In this document: in pieces, positions 1 to 8,898 of the stretch
Layout of the letters: each line of letters begins with the position of its first letter
Position numbering within the stretch: the first letter of the stretch is position 1
From: Nemertoderma westbladi
Lineage: Eukaryota > Xenacoelomorpha > Nemertodermatida > Nemertodermatidae
Length of the DNA: 48,519 bases
Assembly (NCBI GenBank): GCA_032718475.1
Contig: JAUCBJ010008923.1
Location: forward strand, 1-48,519
Reading direction: 5' to 3'
Notes under the pieces: generated by a model
Databases searched by the model: none
What the model saw: the letters and a program-made list of their open reading frames with translations, nothing else
Told to the model about the DNA's origin: nothing
Made by a program: the position numbers and the translations under genes

Positions 1-372
1 ATCGATATCACTGAATCCGGAGTCCGTTCCGCCAAGGATCCGTCGATATCACTGAATCCGGAGTCCATTCCGCCAAGGATCCGTCGATATCACTGAATCC
101 GGAGTCCGTTCCACCAAGGATCCGTCGATATCACTGAATCCGGAGTCCGTTCCGCCAAGGATCCGTCGATATCACTGAATCCGGAGTCCGTTCCGCCAAG
201 GATCCGTCGATATCACTGAATCCGGAGTCCGTTCCGCCAAGGATCCGTCGATATCACTGAATCCGGAGTCCAGGAGTCCGTTCCGCCAAGGATCCGTCGA
301 TATCACTGAATCCGGAGTCCGTTCCGCCAAGGATCCGTCGATATCACTGAATCCGGAGTCCGTTCCGCCAAG
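1..372. repeat. 41-bp tandem satellite, about nine copies
   Basis: A 41-bp unit (key core ATATCACTGAATCCGGAGTC, then CGTTCCGCCAAGGATCCGTCG) repeats head to tail from the window edge to about 372. Copies are nearly identical with single substitutions, and one copy near 270 has an 8-bp internal duplication of GAGTCCAG. The array begins outside the window. The unit length is not a multiple of three and no frame stays open, so it is not coding. Near-identity of copies suggests recent expansion. Confidence 0.95.
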
Positions 373-802
373 TCCTGCTGTCTGACAAGTCAGATAGTGG
401 AATGCTGACTAATGAAGTAATGACTGATTTCATGATACCAAAAAGATGAAAAGCAGTACTAAAAAAACCAAATTGCTTAATTAAATTACTGACTAGGAAA
501 ATAAATCCATGCTAAAATATGTTTTTTTATTGTAAATTTTCATATTATCAGATTATAGCTCGTTATAGGTGGTTATAGCTTGTTTATAGAAAATTATAGC
601 CCGTTATAGATCGTTATAGCCCGTTATAGATCGTTCTACCTTTTAGTACGTACCAGCCTTATCTCAGTCAAACACTACACTACAGCATCAAGCAAGACCA
701 TACTGCCATAGTCACAGACACCTACTGACTATATACCGGTACTACAGTACAGCTGTACAGTAGTAGGCGCTACTACCAGACTACTAGGTACATACTACAG
801 TA
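373..802. other. non-coding; short TATAGC-type repeats and GTAC-rich sequence
   Basis: No gene seen. 553-637 contains degenerate short repeats built on CGTTATAGATCGTTATAGCC. 740-815 is rich in GTAC, CTACTAC and ACTGTAC words that recur in many places across the window and look like a genome-wide compositional habit. Confidence 0.5.
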
Positions 803-827
803 CTAACTGTACTGTATTTGTAAATAT

Positions 828-990
828 TTGGAACGGATCCGGGAAGTCGAGCACGCCACGTTCACCCCGCTGATATTCTCAGCGTTGGGGGGAATATCTC
901 CCTCCACGACGCTGTTCGTGAAGCACCTTGCTTCAAAGCTGGCGGACCGGCGCGAGCTGCGCTATTCGGAGTGCGTGAGCTGGGTGCGGA
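828..990 (+). pseudogene. reverse transcriptase C-terminal tail, part 1
   Basis: Reading from 828 on the plus strand gives the conserved tail found after the RT domain in many invertebrate retrotransposon ORFs. The visible pattern is VEHATFTPLIFSALGG, followed about 40 residues later by CVSWVR. The frame stops soon after 990, exactly where the hAT-like insertion begins. Family assignment rests on the recognisable VEHxxFTPLxFS...GG pattern; the RT catalytic part is absent because the copy is 5' truncated. Confidence 0.6.
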
Positions 991-1163
991 CCTATATGGA
1001 ATATTGACAAAAAGCGCGCCACACGGATTCTGGTTAAACGAAAAGCGCGCCAGCCATGACATTCAATGTGCGCCAACCATTGAAGATTGACCATTAAATT
1101 TTGCAATTATTGTAATCATTTATCAGTTTATACTGCAGTACCTACGCTACAGATATAGAGTTA

Positions 1164-2680
1164 CAGTCCCAATCCCAATAAACATTAACTTGGTCGTTTT
1201 GGCGGCCAAAATTACCAAAATGGCCAAGTAAAAACTGCGGTATTCATGAAAGGAACTGCTGAGGCACGTTGGCTTGTCAATCACAGCCAGTGAATACAGG
1301 CTGAGTGTAAGTAAAGCCCAGCATGTTGGCGCTGATGTAGAGTTCTCTATACCTTTAGGTAGAGAGAAAGGCTCCAGTGTAGTAATGGCTGGGCTCGCCA
1401 CTGTAGTAAACATGCCTGTAAGAGTGCAGTGTGAGGCGCCCTAACTTATTATTTTCTACATATTTTTTACTAATCTAATAATTAACACACCTTTACCTGT
1501 CACTTAGGTTATATGCAGTGTGCTAGCACTTGCAGCGTAATAATTAATTATTTACTTTAATTCTATTCGATTGGTAATAAAAATAACAAGTTCATATATT
1601 CAATTTGTAAAAATTCTTTAAAATATGAGAAAAGTACTTTACATAGATTTTTCTTTATTGAGCTGTTTAGTACGCTATAATAAATGCTCTCATAAATACA
1701 GTTAGGGGGGGGGGGGACTAGACGCAATAAAAATTCATCACTCTCCGGGGGAAATTTGACGCAAATAACAGATGATTACTCTCAAAAATAAAACTGTAAT
1801 GTTCATTTAAGTTTAATTTATTGTTTTGGTTAAAATAACGTGCCACTATAACCTGCTCCTTTCCCTAAATTGAGAATTTAACATTGAGGCTGGATATTAA
1901 TTCGCCAAGGCGAGTTTTGCGTCCAGTTCCCCCCCCCCCCCCCCCCCCCCCCCAAGTCTCGATAAATAATAATTACATCATCATAAATTCACCCAAATAT
2001 GCCGACTCTGTTGACTGTTAGCACAGAGCCAGAGCCTGATATTATAATGTTTTCAGTTACTATCGCCCTCGAATTCAGACCCAGCTACTAGAAATAGGCC
2101 GCGCCGTCTAATCTGAATTTCATCAGTATACCGAACTCGTTCGAGACTGAGTGTCGCTATTTAATAGCTACCCCTCGCCCTGTCACAGACCCAGCTTCTA
2201 ACTATAAAACTATAATTAGGACGCCTTCATACAGAACACGTTGCCATTTCATAATGACTCTAAACTGAAGCTACACAAAGGAAAAGGTGAGAAGTGATTA
2301 TCTAATACTAACACACAAAATCCGATTATTATACATACTCCTCCTTTTAACAAAGCCGCATTCAACTAACTCCCTTATTACGTATTAGCCTGTGCTGTAT
2401 CAATGCCTCAGTGGGTGGTCTTTACTACAACTGAAAGGCCCGACTCAGCTCCAGGTAAGTTAACAATCTGTCAATAATAAAAATGAAAGCGAGCCGACAT
2501 TTAGTCAGAGCAACCAAATGGATGTCCAAGGAGACGGGCTGTCTGGATTGAGCTGATTCGAGTTAAATCGCTTCGCCAAAACGACCAAGTAGCCCATAGG
2601 AATACACTACATTTTTTTGGCGATTTTGGTCATTTTGGCCGCCAAAACGACCAAGTTAATGTTTATTGGGATTGGGACTG
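1164..2680. mobile_element. TA-flanked inverted-repeat DNA transposon, non-autonomous
   Basis: The left end CAGTCCCAATCCCAATAAAC and the right end, which is its reverse complement at 2661-2680, begin inverted repeats of about 63 bp with only a few mismatches. Each is flanked by TA (1162-1163, 2681-2682). TA duplication points to the Tc1/mariner-type group. Within each terminal repeat a second palindrome (TGGTCGTTTTGGCGGCCAAAA) is visible. There is no transposase ORF inside; there is a G run near 1706 and a long C run near 1929. Confidence 0.8.
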
Positions 2681-3490
2681 TAGAAAGTTAGACCCAACAG
2701 CCCAACCCTACAGTATTTTAACATGGAAATGCAAGCCCAGCGAGCAAGAAAATTTTGCAGAGATGTAAACATGAATATGAATAGGCGTACAGTACTGCAG
2801 TAATACTGTAATATTTAGATACAGAGATAGTAGGTCAGTAGGTCAACCAAAGGTTTTTAAATACAGATGTGATTAAATTGCGAGCGTAGCGAGAAAGAAA
2901 ATTTTAACATTTTTGGGTCAACCGACTATTTTTTACCTACAGATGTGATTATGAATTACATCGGAGTGTAGCGAGCACGGAAAATCTGCTGAATCGTGGT
3001 TTTAGGCTATATTGGTGTGAACAATTGAAAAACCTTTCAAACAACTCATATTTTGAAAGACATTAAAACTTTGGCCTGATTGGCCATGATGATTAATGTG
3101 GATTGGATACAGTACCTTCAATGCTCAATCCCTCTGTTTGTCCATAATGTGGGAGTGCAAAACAGTTCAAGGCACGGAACTACTTATATAGGTTAATAAA
3201 CAAATACTGTATAAAATATCACTGTATATGTAATCAAATATCCCTATTCTATTATAGTTTAGTTCTTAGAATGATGAATAAGAGTAGAACCTACAGCTGT
3301 ACAGCTGTACAGGCAGGTATAATCCACAAACGCGAGCGAAGCGAGCGAAAATTTTTAAGGCCTAGGCCTAACTCTTTTTAAAAATAGACTCTACTGGTAG
3401 ACCGATATAATTTGAAGTAGAGTCAGAGAGTGGCTGGATATGTTGCCATGCCAATGCATTTTGCTACTGTACTAGTGTACATGACATCTA

Positions 3491-3607
3491 TTTCCGCGCC
3501 AGGATCCTCAATGCGCGCCACACGCCCCTGTTCCTTCGCGCCAGGAACCTAAATGCGCGCCACACGTCCCTGTTCCTTCGCGCCAGGATCCTAAATGCGC
3601 GCCACAC
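3491..3607. repeat. 42-bp tandem repeat, about 2.8 copies, GCGCGCC-rich
   Basis: The unit TTCCTTCGCGCCAGGAACCT followed by AAATGCGCGCCACACGTCCCTG repeats with few changes. It lies just inside the right end of the hAT-like element and shares GCGCGCCACAC with its left subterminal region (about 1013-1070), so it is probably a subterminal repeat of that element. Confidence 0.8.
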
Positions 3608-3649
3608 ATGTTGAGCAAACTCTACATAAATTCCAACCTGGGGTGCGGA

Positions 3650-3846
3650 GGCAGTTCAGATTCGCGCTGCTGCGGGCCTCCCTGATATGCATAAGAGGGT
3701 CGAGATCGGCACGGAAACGCCCAGTCTTTGTTGGGGCAGAAGCATCGCCGTCGATCTTGCTGCGTTGCTGGCCAACGCAGACACAAGGGTGGGACAGTAG
3801 AGTCAGGAACTCATATCGTAAACAATTCCAAAATCAGTTTAATTAG
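3650..3846 (+). pseudogene. reverse transcriptase C-terminal tail, part 2
   Basis: Downstream of the hAT-like element the RT tail resumes with QFRFALLRASLICIRGSRSA, the expected continuation of the WVR motif ending part 1. The frame ends at TAG 3844-3846, followed by an 85-bp AT-rich 3' UTR and poly(A). Apart from the insertion, the two parts contain no further frameshift. Confidence 0.6.
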
Positions 3847-3930
3847 TTTATATATTATTTAATTATCTTGTATGGTTTAAATTTCCCGCCCTTTGCTCAT
3901 TTGATAATATAATATACAGAGGTATTGTTT

Positions 3931-3967
<37 letters not shown>

Positions 3968-4141
3968 AACTGTACTGACTGTACTACCGGTAGCTAACTG
4001 TACTACAACTGTACTTAGTACTAACTGTACTACCTCTACCGCAGTACCGGTAGGCTTGTCTTCAAGTATGTACATTTCAGCTGACAGTGTAGTAGGCCTA
4101 CTAAAACTAAAACTTCGATTGCTGTACTTTATAATGCAGCA

Positions 4142-4336
4142 ATGGCGGCTTGTAGTTCCTTTTATGGCCGAATTAAAGGAAATAAACTTTCAGAAGCGAC
4201 GACGTTCATCACACTGCAAGAGGCATTAGACAATTGCTCAGAAGAATCAACTAATATTGTAATTTTGCCTCCAGAAGATGGTAATGATTCTGAAACCGAG
4301 CAGGGAGGTGGAGATGAGGACACGAACTTTACATAT
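4142..4336 (+). pseudogene. piggyBac transposase pseudogene, N-terminal exon
   Basis: ATG at 4142 opens an acidic N-terminal region (LTLQEALD-like start, then ILPPEDGNDSETEQGGGDED) typical of piggyBac-derived transposases, which begin with an acidic Leu-Glu-Ala-Leu segment. The frame runs into a long-inverted-repeat element at about 4337. The transposase resumes 22.7 kb downstream at about 27033 on the same strand. The match here is by composition and motif style only; the later exons carry the decisive motifs. Confidence 0.5.
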
Positions 4337-4530
4337 CCAGCGATTAGCACGCTAATAGCGGGATGTACCATCCTGCTAAGATCCCGCTATTTTTATAAGA
4401 TAATATCCGGATAATCGCCGTAAAAGTGGTCCCCGCTATAGCGGTGTTTTTAGCAGGATAATGATCTGGTTTTTAGCGGTTCCTTAGCGGCACTTTAGCG
4501 TGGATTTAGCGGCATTTGTAGCTGCCCAGG

Positions 4531-5691
4531 TTAAAAAAAATTCGCTTTGTCCAATCACATAGCGTTCCTTCAGTCCTTGTGCATACTCTGTGGATAAAGG
4601 AGGAGAGGGGGGGGGGGGGGGGGGTGGGCTGGAGTGGTTAGCCTACAATACCTACCCTATGCCTACACCTACGGCCCTACACCTACAATACTCTATACAA
4701 ACTGAGATGTAATCGTTTGAGTATAATAAGAGAATATATAATGCATTAAGACTTAGGAGTATCCTATATAACTTTAAGCGATCATCAAAAAATATTAATT
4801 AGATTATTCAAATCTATATATTTGATCTTATTTACAATCATATTAGATAATTCATAATTATGAATTTATTAAAAATAATAAATTGTAAACTGTTTCTAAT
4901 CGATTATTCGAAGACAAGAAACCATATATCTATCCAATAATTTCAGTTTTCTGCAAATTGAGGTAGTGTCGAGGGGTTGGGGTTGGTGGTTTATGTAAAT
5001 GCAGTTTAATTTTTGACAGTTTAATATTTTTTTTGTTCACTGCAAAAATGTACAAATGAAAATTTAAATACAGTACATATCTGCATATTGTCTGTACTAC
5101 TGTATAACAACTGTAGGTACTGTAACCTGAGATACTGTAGGTACTGTATAAATTTTTCCCTTTGATAATTACAAATTTTTTTCCTTTGATTGAGTTTAAA
5201 CTCCCCCCCCCCCCCCCCCCCCTCCCCCCACCACCACCAGGTATATCTCCTCCCATCATCATCTGAACAAACCGGTTCTTAGTGCATTATATTGAATGAG
5301 AGTTTATTAAATATAAATTAATATCGATTGTATCCATCCATGAATTTTTGTTTTGTTGTCATTAGAATATTTAAATTGTTGTTTTATCTTATTCTACTGT
5401 ATTATGTATCCGGGGCAATATCAAAAGTGTTATAATTGCGAAGTGCTTAATGTTGTTAGGATGTTGTGAATCATTTTAATTATCAAAAACGTCATTGGGA
5501 TGGCTTTAATTATGGTAAACTTGTGAAAGTTCATAAAAATTAAAACATCGTGCCATGATCGTTCATATTTTAGGTACTGTACTGTATTGTTGATATAAAT
5601 AAATGGACGTAAAACTGAATGAAAAGTGAACGATCATTATTGAATGTGTTGGTTCATATTTAATTACGTTCAACTAGTGATTAAAATTATT
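4531..5691. other. non-coding interior of the long inverted-repeat element
   Basis: No gene seen. It contains a G run (about 4607-4624), a C run (about 5203-5222) followed by CCACCACCACC, GTACTGTAGGTACTGTA words near 5110-5150 and otherwise AT-rich DNA up to the BEL target duplication ACATT at 5692-5696. Confidence 0.5.
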
Positions 5692-5831
5692 ACATTTGAT
5701 GAATTATTTCACTATAAGATAGCATTTGTAGTTTAACTTTAACGTAAAAACTTTCGAAAATCCGACGCATTTTGATTAAGTTACAGTAATGTAATATTGC
5801 CTATTCATATTTGTACACATAAGGCCCCTAG

Positions 5832-5914
5832 TTACTCTCGTGGCGTAGTGGTCAGATGGTTAAGGCGTTGGTTACATTACAGATAGTTTACGTGTTCGAA
5901 TCCCGGTCGGGAAA
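5832..5914 (+). other. tRNA-like module with A and B boxes in the 5' LTR
   Basis: TGGCGTAGTGG fits the A box and TGTTCGAATCC fits the B box of RNA polymerase III genes, about 52 bp apart, in a tRNA-Ser/Leu-like frame (TGGCNNAGTGG...TTAAGGCGTTGG...GTTCGAATCC). The acceptor strands TCTCGT and CGGGAA can partly pair, but the T stem is weak, so it is tRNA-derived rather than a working tRNA. It recurs at the same place in all three LTRs in the window. Confidence 0.7.
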
Positions 5915-5952
5915 TTTGTATTTTGGGACCATTTATTTTCATTTGGTGCAAA

Positions 5953-6204
5953 TTGGTGGACCAATGAGACGCGTACAACGTATCGAATTATGAGCCAGGC
6001 CAATCATAGGGCATAGAATATCTTATTGCTCAAATGTGAGGCTATGGAAAATTCTGTTAGGATTCCGTGTCCCAGATTAGTGTAAGGGCCGGTTTGCATT
6101 GAACGATGAGCTGGGCCAATCATAGGGCATAGAGCATCTCATTGCTCAAATGTGAAGCTGTGGAAAATTCTGTTTGGTTTCCATGTACGATTTTAGTATA
6201 TAAG
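5953..6204 (+). promoter_or_regulatory. LTR promoter: CCAAT repeats and TATA box
   Basis: A tandem duplication of about 116 bp (5990-6105 and 6106-6203) begins each time with ATGAGC(C/T)(A/G)GGCCAATCATAG, giving two CCAAT boxes, with a third CCAAT at about 5960. TATATAAG follows at 6197-6204. In the 3' LTR the TATA is at 23707-23714. In the third LTR the corresponding bases read AGTAAAAAAAGG. This is the layout of an RNA polymerase II U3 promoter; initiation would fall near the CTTCAC repeats at about 6228. Confidence 0.6.
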
Positions 6205-8049
6205 GATTGGTTTGCCTTCGGTTATCACCTTCACCTTCACCTTCACTTCTACTTGTTAACCTAGTACACCTTACTTATATTAGTTTATTTTGTTTCTTGT
6301 TGAAACTTTGGTAAATCTGCTTGATAATCTTTGCTCGAATCTAAACTGTAAATATACTGCAAACTCCTGAACATGTTTACTTTTGGTCCAACCTTGGGAC
6401 AGCCAAACATCGGGAAGATGGCAGCCTAGACAGTTAGGCCGTTAGCAACGCAGGAAAGGGATGTCCACAACACGCTAGCGCCCACATAAGTTTGACCGCA
6501 CACCCCCTTCGCCCTTCGAAATACTCCGACTTGCCATGCAGCGCCTGCTTTATGAGGAAGGTAAGACTTTGTTCGACGCCCTTGCCCGACGTAAGACCTA
6601 TAGATCAGGGTAAGCGTGATGCCGTCCTGGGACGCCGCAAAATTTAGGATCAAATAATTATATTCCAGGCAGAAACCCCCCCCCCCCCCCCCTTTTCTTG
6701 TCAGCCCTGCAAATCCCTGGGTTACCTGTGTACCTCACAGGTGCGAGCAATTGCCGTTCGTCAGTATGCAAGTACATATTAGGTACGGACAGCATACGTT
6801 CCATAATTTAGTGATTTGTTAGTACTGACTGTTTGGTACCGGTTCGCTTTGTGAACATACATTAGTACCCCCCCCCCCCCCCCCCCCCTCCTACCTGGAG
6901 TTAGTTATTTGATCAGGCAAGGAGTATTTCTGCTACCGGCACACCGCTTGGCCTAGGGAGGTTTTATTAATATCCTACCGCGCCTTGCCACGTACTGATA
7001 GGTATTTGCTGCTAACTACCGCAGCAACAAAGTTCAAGAATCAAATTTGTATACCACATCAGCTAACGTACGGTAGCAATTAACCCCTATTTCTTATCTT
7101 ACAACCAGAATCTGGTATTTGTGCCGATCACGGGTGTAGTTACTAACGCCGTGGTTGCCCAGTTGAGTTGTGGATAGGAAGGAGAGAGCTTTGACGTCAT
7201 TTGTGAGTATAAAGTTCTACAAACGCGACGAGTTTATTTTAGTAGCTAGCGCACGGTATTATTTCAGTCACAGAAAATCACTAAAACCTAGTGAAATGAT
7301 ATACACCAAAATTGTTTTATTTGTAACACACCCACACACACGCGCCCTAAAACATATTTACCCTTAGAGAGAGTTCCTACTAGGTAGCGCACTTTAGATT
7401 TTAGGCAGAATTTATCTGTATTCGTAGAATTAGGATCTGATATTTAGTTACGGCAAGGGAGTATTTCATTATTTTGTTATTAAACTGTTGTTTTCAGCTC
7501 AGCAGTATTGTCACGTTAGGCACGACCCTTTTAGACTGATTTCGTACAGGGGGATCAGTTATTGTTACATTAGGCACGACCTTTTTTAGGCTGATTCAGA
7601 CAGGGAGATCAGTATTGTTACGCTAGGGCTGTAACCCACCTAGCTTGTATATAAACCATATAAATCACACCGCGGCAAGTTACGGTATTTTAGGGCTGTC
7701 AGCGATAGTTAGGATTCGCTGCGCGGGGATTGTTTTCCCGTGAGTTTGGTCTGTTACTGTAACTGTACATCTGCCATACCGGTTAGAGGACAGGTATCCT
7801 TTTGTCTAGTTTGTAGGCATTAGACCCGCTCACGTACATAGAATAGACACTATTGTATCTGTTTGTTTAGATATCCTGGACTGGGATTTGTTGTCAGATA
7901 CTGTACGAGCCCGTTTCATTACTAGAGTCTCATAGTAAGATACATCGTTACTAGGATCTGGTAAGCGGTATACTACTGGACATATTCTATAGCTTCTTAT
8001 TAGTAGATTTGTAGGCCGTAGGGTAGTCCCTACCGTAGGGGACACCACA

Positions 8050-8898
8050 GTGAGGTATATTTATTAAATATCTCGACCGGAAGTGCGTGCGCATTTTAAG
8101 GTATTAACTATTGTATTTAGCTATTGTAAGTAGGAGATATTTAAGATTTTAATAGTAGTAAAATTTGTAATTTGTAGAACGTCCCCTGCTTCAGTAGGCT
8201 TTTAGGGTAGCTAGTAGTTTCGTATTTAACATTTGACTAGCTAATAGTGAGTTTGTAGCAATTTGTTTTACACCGTGTGTGTGCGGTGTTACTTTTCGGT
8301 ACTTGAAAAGGTACATAGGGTTTAGAGACCAAATTGTATCGGTACCTAGGAAGAATTTTTGTAGAGTAGAAGTAAAACTCTCACCTTCGACTTTTCAGGA
8401 CTCAAGGACTCATTTCTGGACCGCTTTGAGGATTAGACCGCTTTTCGCAATGTTTGGGAGACACAAAATTCGTCCGCGCCGCCGAAAAACGGAATGACCC
8501 ACATCCGGTTTGTATTTGGGAATTTGTATGACTGGAAGATCAAAGGAGCGTAAGTTTTACGACTCGTGTCGTTTTAAACTTAGAAAGCACAGTAGTACTC
8601 AAAATTTGTGGGTTTCACTGTCTGATTAGTAGTGTTGTTGGTACATATTTTTCCCGTTAGACGTTGCTGTTTTGCCTATTATTTGTACTTGTTGATCTAC
8701 ATTTTGGTAACGTATACCGTTATCTCACTTATTCGTACAAATTTAGCCGGTAGGCTAGATTATTACTTATTTTATTATATATTTTGTTAGTTTATTTGTA
8801 CCGGTTAGGGTATATATATGATATATATATATCAAGGTAAGTTTGACATTTGGACATTTTGACATTTTATTACCCGTACTTGACGTATATAATAAGAC
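8050..8898 (+). other. BEL leader (untranslated), with splice donor
   Basis: The region between the 5' LTR and ORF1 is shared with copy 2 (about 46560-47430), including the stretch TATATATATGATATATATAT. No recognisable tRNA primer-binding site follows the LTR end (the sequence reads GTGAGGTATATTTATT). Short ORFs here change frame between the copies, so I do not call them genes. Confidence 0.6.
8834..8842 (+). promoter_or_regulatory. consensus 5' splice site in the BEL leader
   Basis: AAG|GTAAGT, a full match to the metazoan donor consensus, with the intron starting at 8837. It is conserved in copy 2 (junction after 47284, AAG|GTAAGT). It lies upstream of ORF1, so use with an acceptor near 18446 would remove gag-pol and join the leader to the 3' ORFs. 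Confidence 0.5.

Larger units (their letters stand above)
991..3641. mobile_element. hAT-like non-autonomous DNA element splitting the RT remnant
   Basis: The 8-mer GGTGCGGA (9 bp match, GGGTGCGGA) flanks this segment at 982-990 and 3641-3649. Removing one copy plus the segment puts the two RT fragments in one frame. The ends read CCTATATGGAAT and, on the other strand, CCAGGTTGGAAT, matching at 8 of 12 positions. Both subterminal regions carry GCGCGCCACAC words. An 8-bp duplication with short imperfect inverted ends is typical of hAT elements. No transposase ORF is visible. The interior is mostly a second element (1164-2680) and non-coding DNA; two stretches near 2863 and 2939 share ACAGATGTGATT followed by GCGAGCGTAGCGAG-like words. 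Confidence 0.65.
803..3977 (+). mobile_element. 5'-truncated non-LTR retrotransposon remnant with poly(A) tail
   Basis: The body (815-3965) holds the C-terminal end of a reverse-transcriptase ORF in two pieces (828-990 and 3650-3846), a short 3' UTR and a run of 34 A at 3932-3965. The 12-mer CTAACTGTACTG occurs at 803-814 and again right after the poly(A) at 3966-3977, as expected for a target-site duplication. The caveat is that similar ACTGTAC words are common in this genome. A 2.65-kb hAT-like element interrupts the ORF. Confidence 0.65.
5697..8049 (+). repeat. 5' LTR of BEL copy 1
   Basis: 2,353 bp, TG...CA ends. In order it contains a tRNA-like segment (5832-5914), three CCAAT words, a tandem 116-bp duplication and TATATAAG at 6197, CTTCAC repeats, two poly-C runs (17 C at 6676, 21 C at 6868), and a 3' part shared with the other LTRs. 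Compared with the 3' LTR it lacks a SINE, an 863-bp DNA element and about 40 bp near 7848. Over the first ~560 bp I count about a dozen differences from the 3' LTR. Confidence 0.92.

Noticed and set aside
553-637. Possible CRISPR-like direct repeats (GTTATAG words)
   Set aside because: Units are short, degenerate and contiguous without unique spacers, and the DNA is animal.
4930-5262. 110-codon minus-strand ORF with poly-Gly start
   Set aside because: The glycine run is a translated C homopolymer and the rest is AT-rich low-complexity sequence.
5832-5914. Functional tRNA gene
   Set aside because: A and B boxes are good but the T stem and anticodon arm do not pair well, so it is called tRNA-like only.
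6426-6653. 75-codon minus-strand ORF in the LTR, also at 23936-24163
   Set aside because: It is kept only because the two LTRs of copy 1 are near-identical; copy 2 has indels here. Its sequence is low in protein character.
8279-8497. 72-codon ORF in the BEL leader and its 101-codon counterpart at 46725-47030
   Set aside because: Only the first ~20 residues agree; indels put the rest in different frames, so there is no shared protein.
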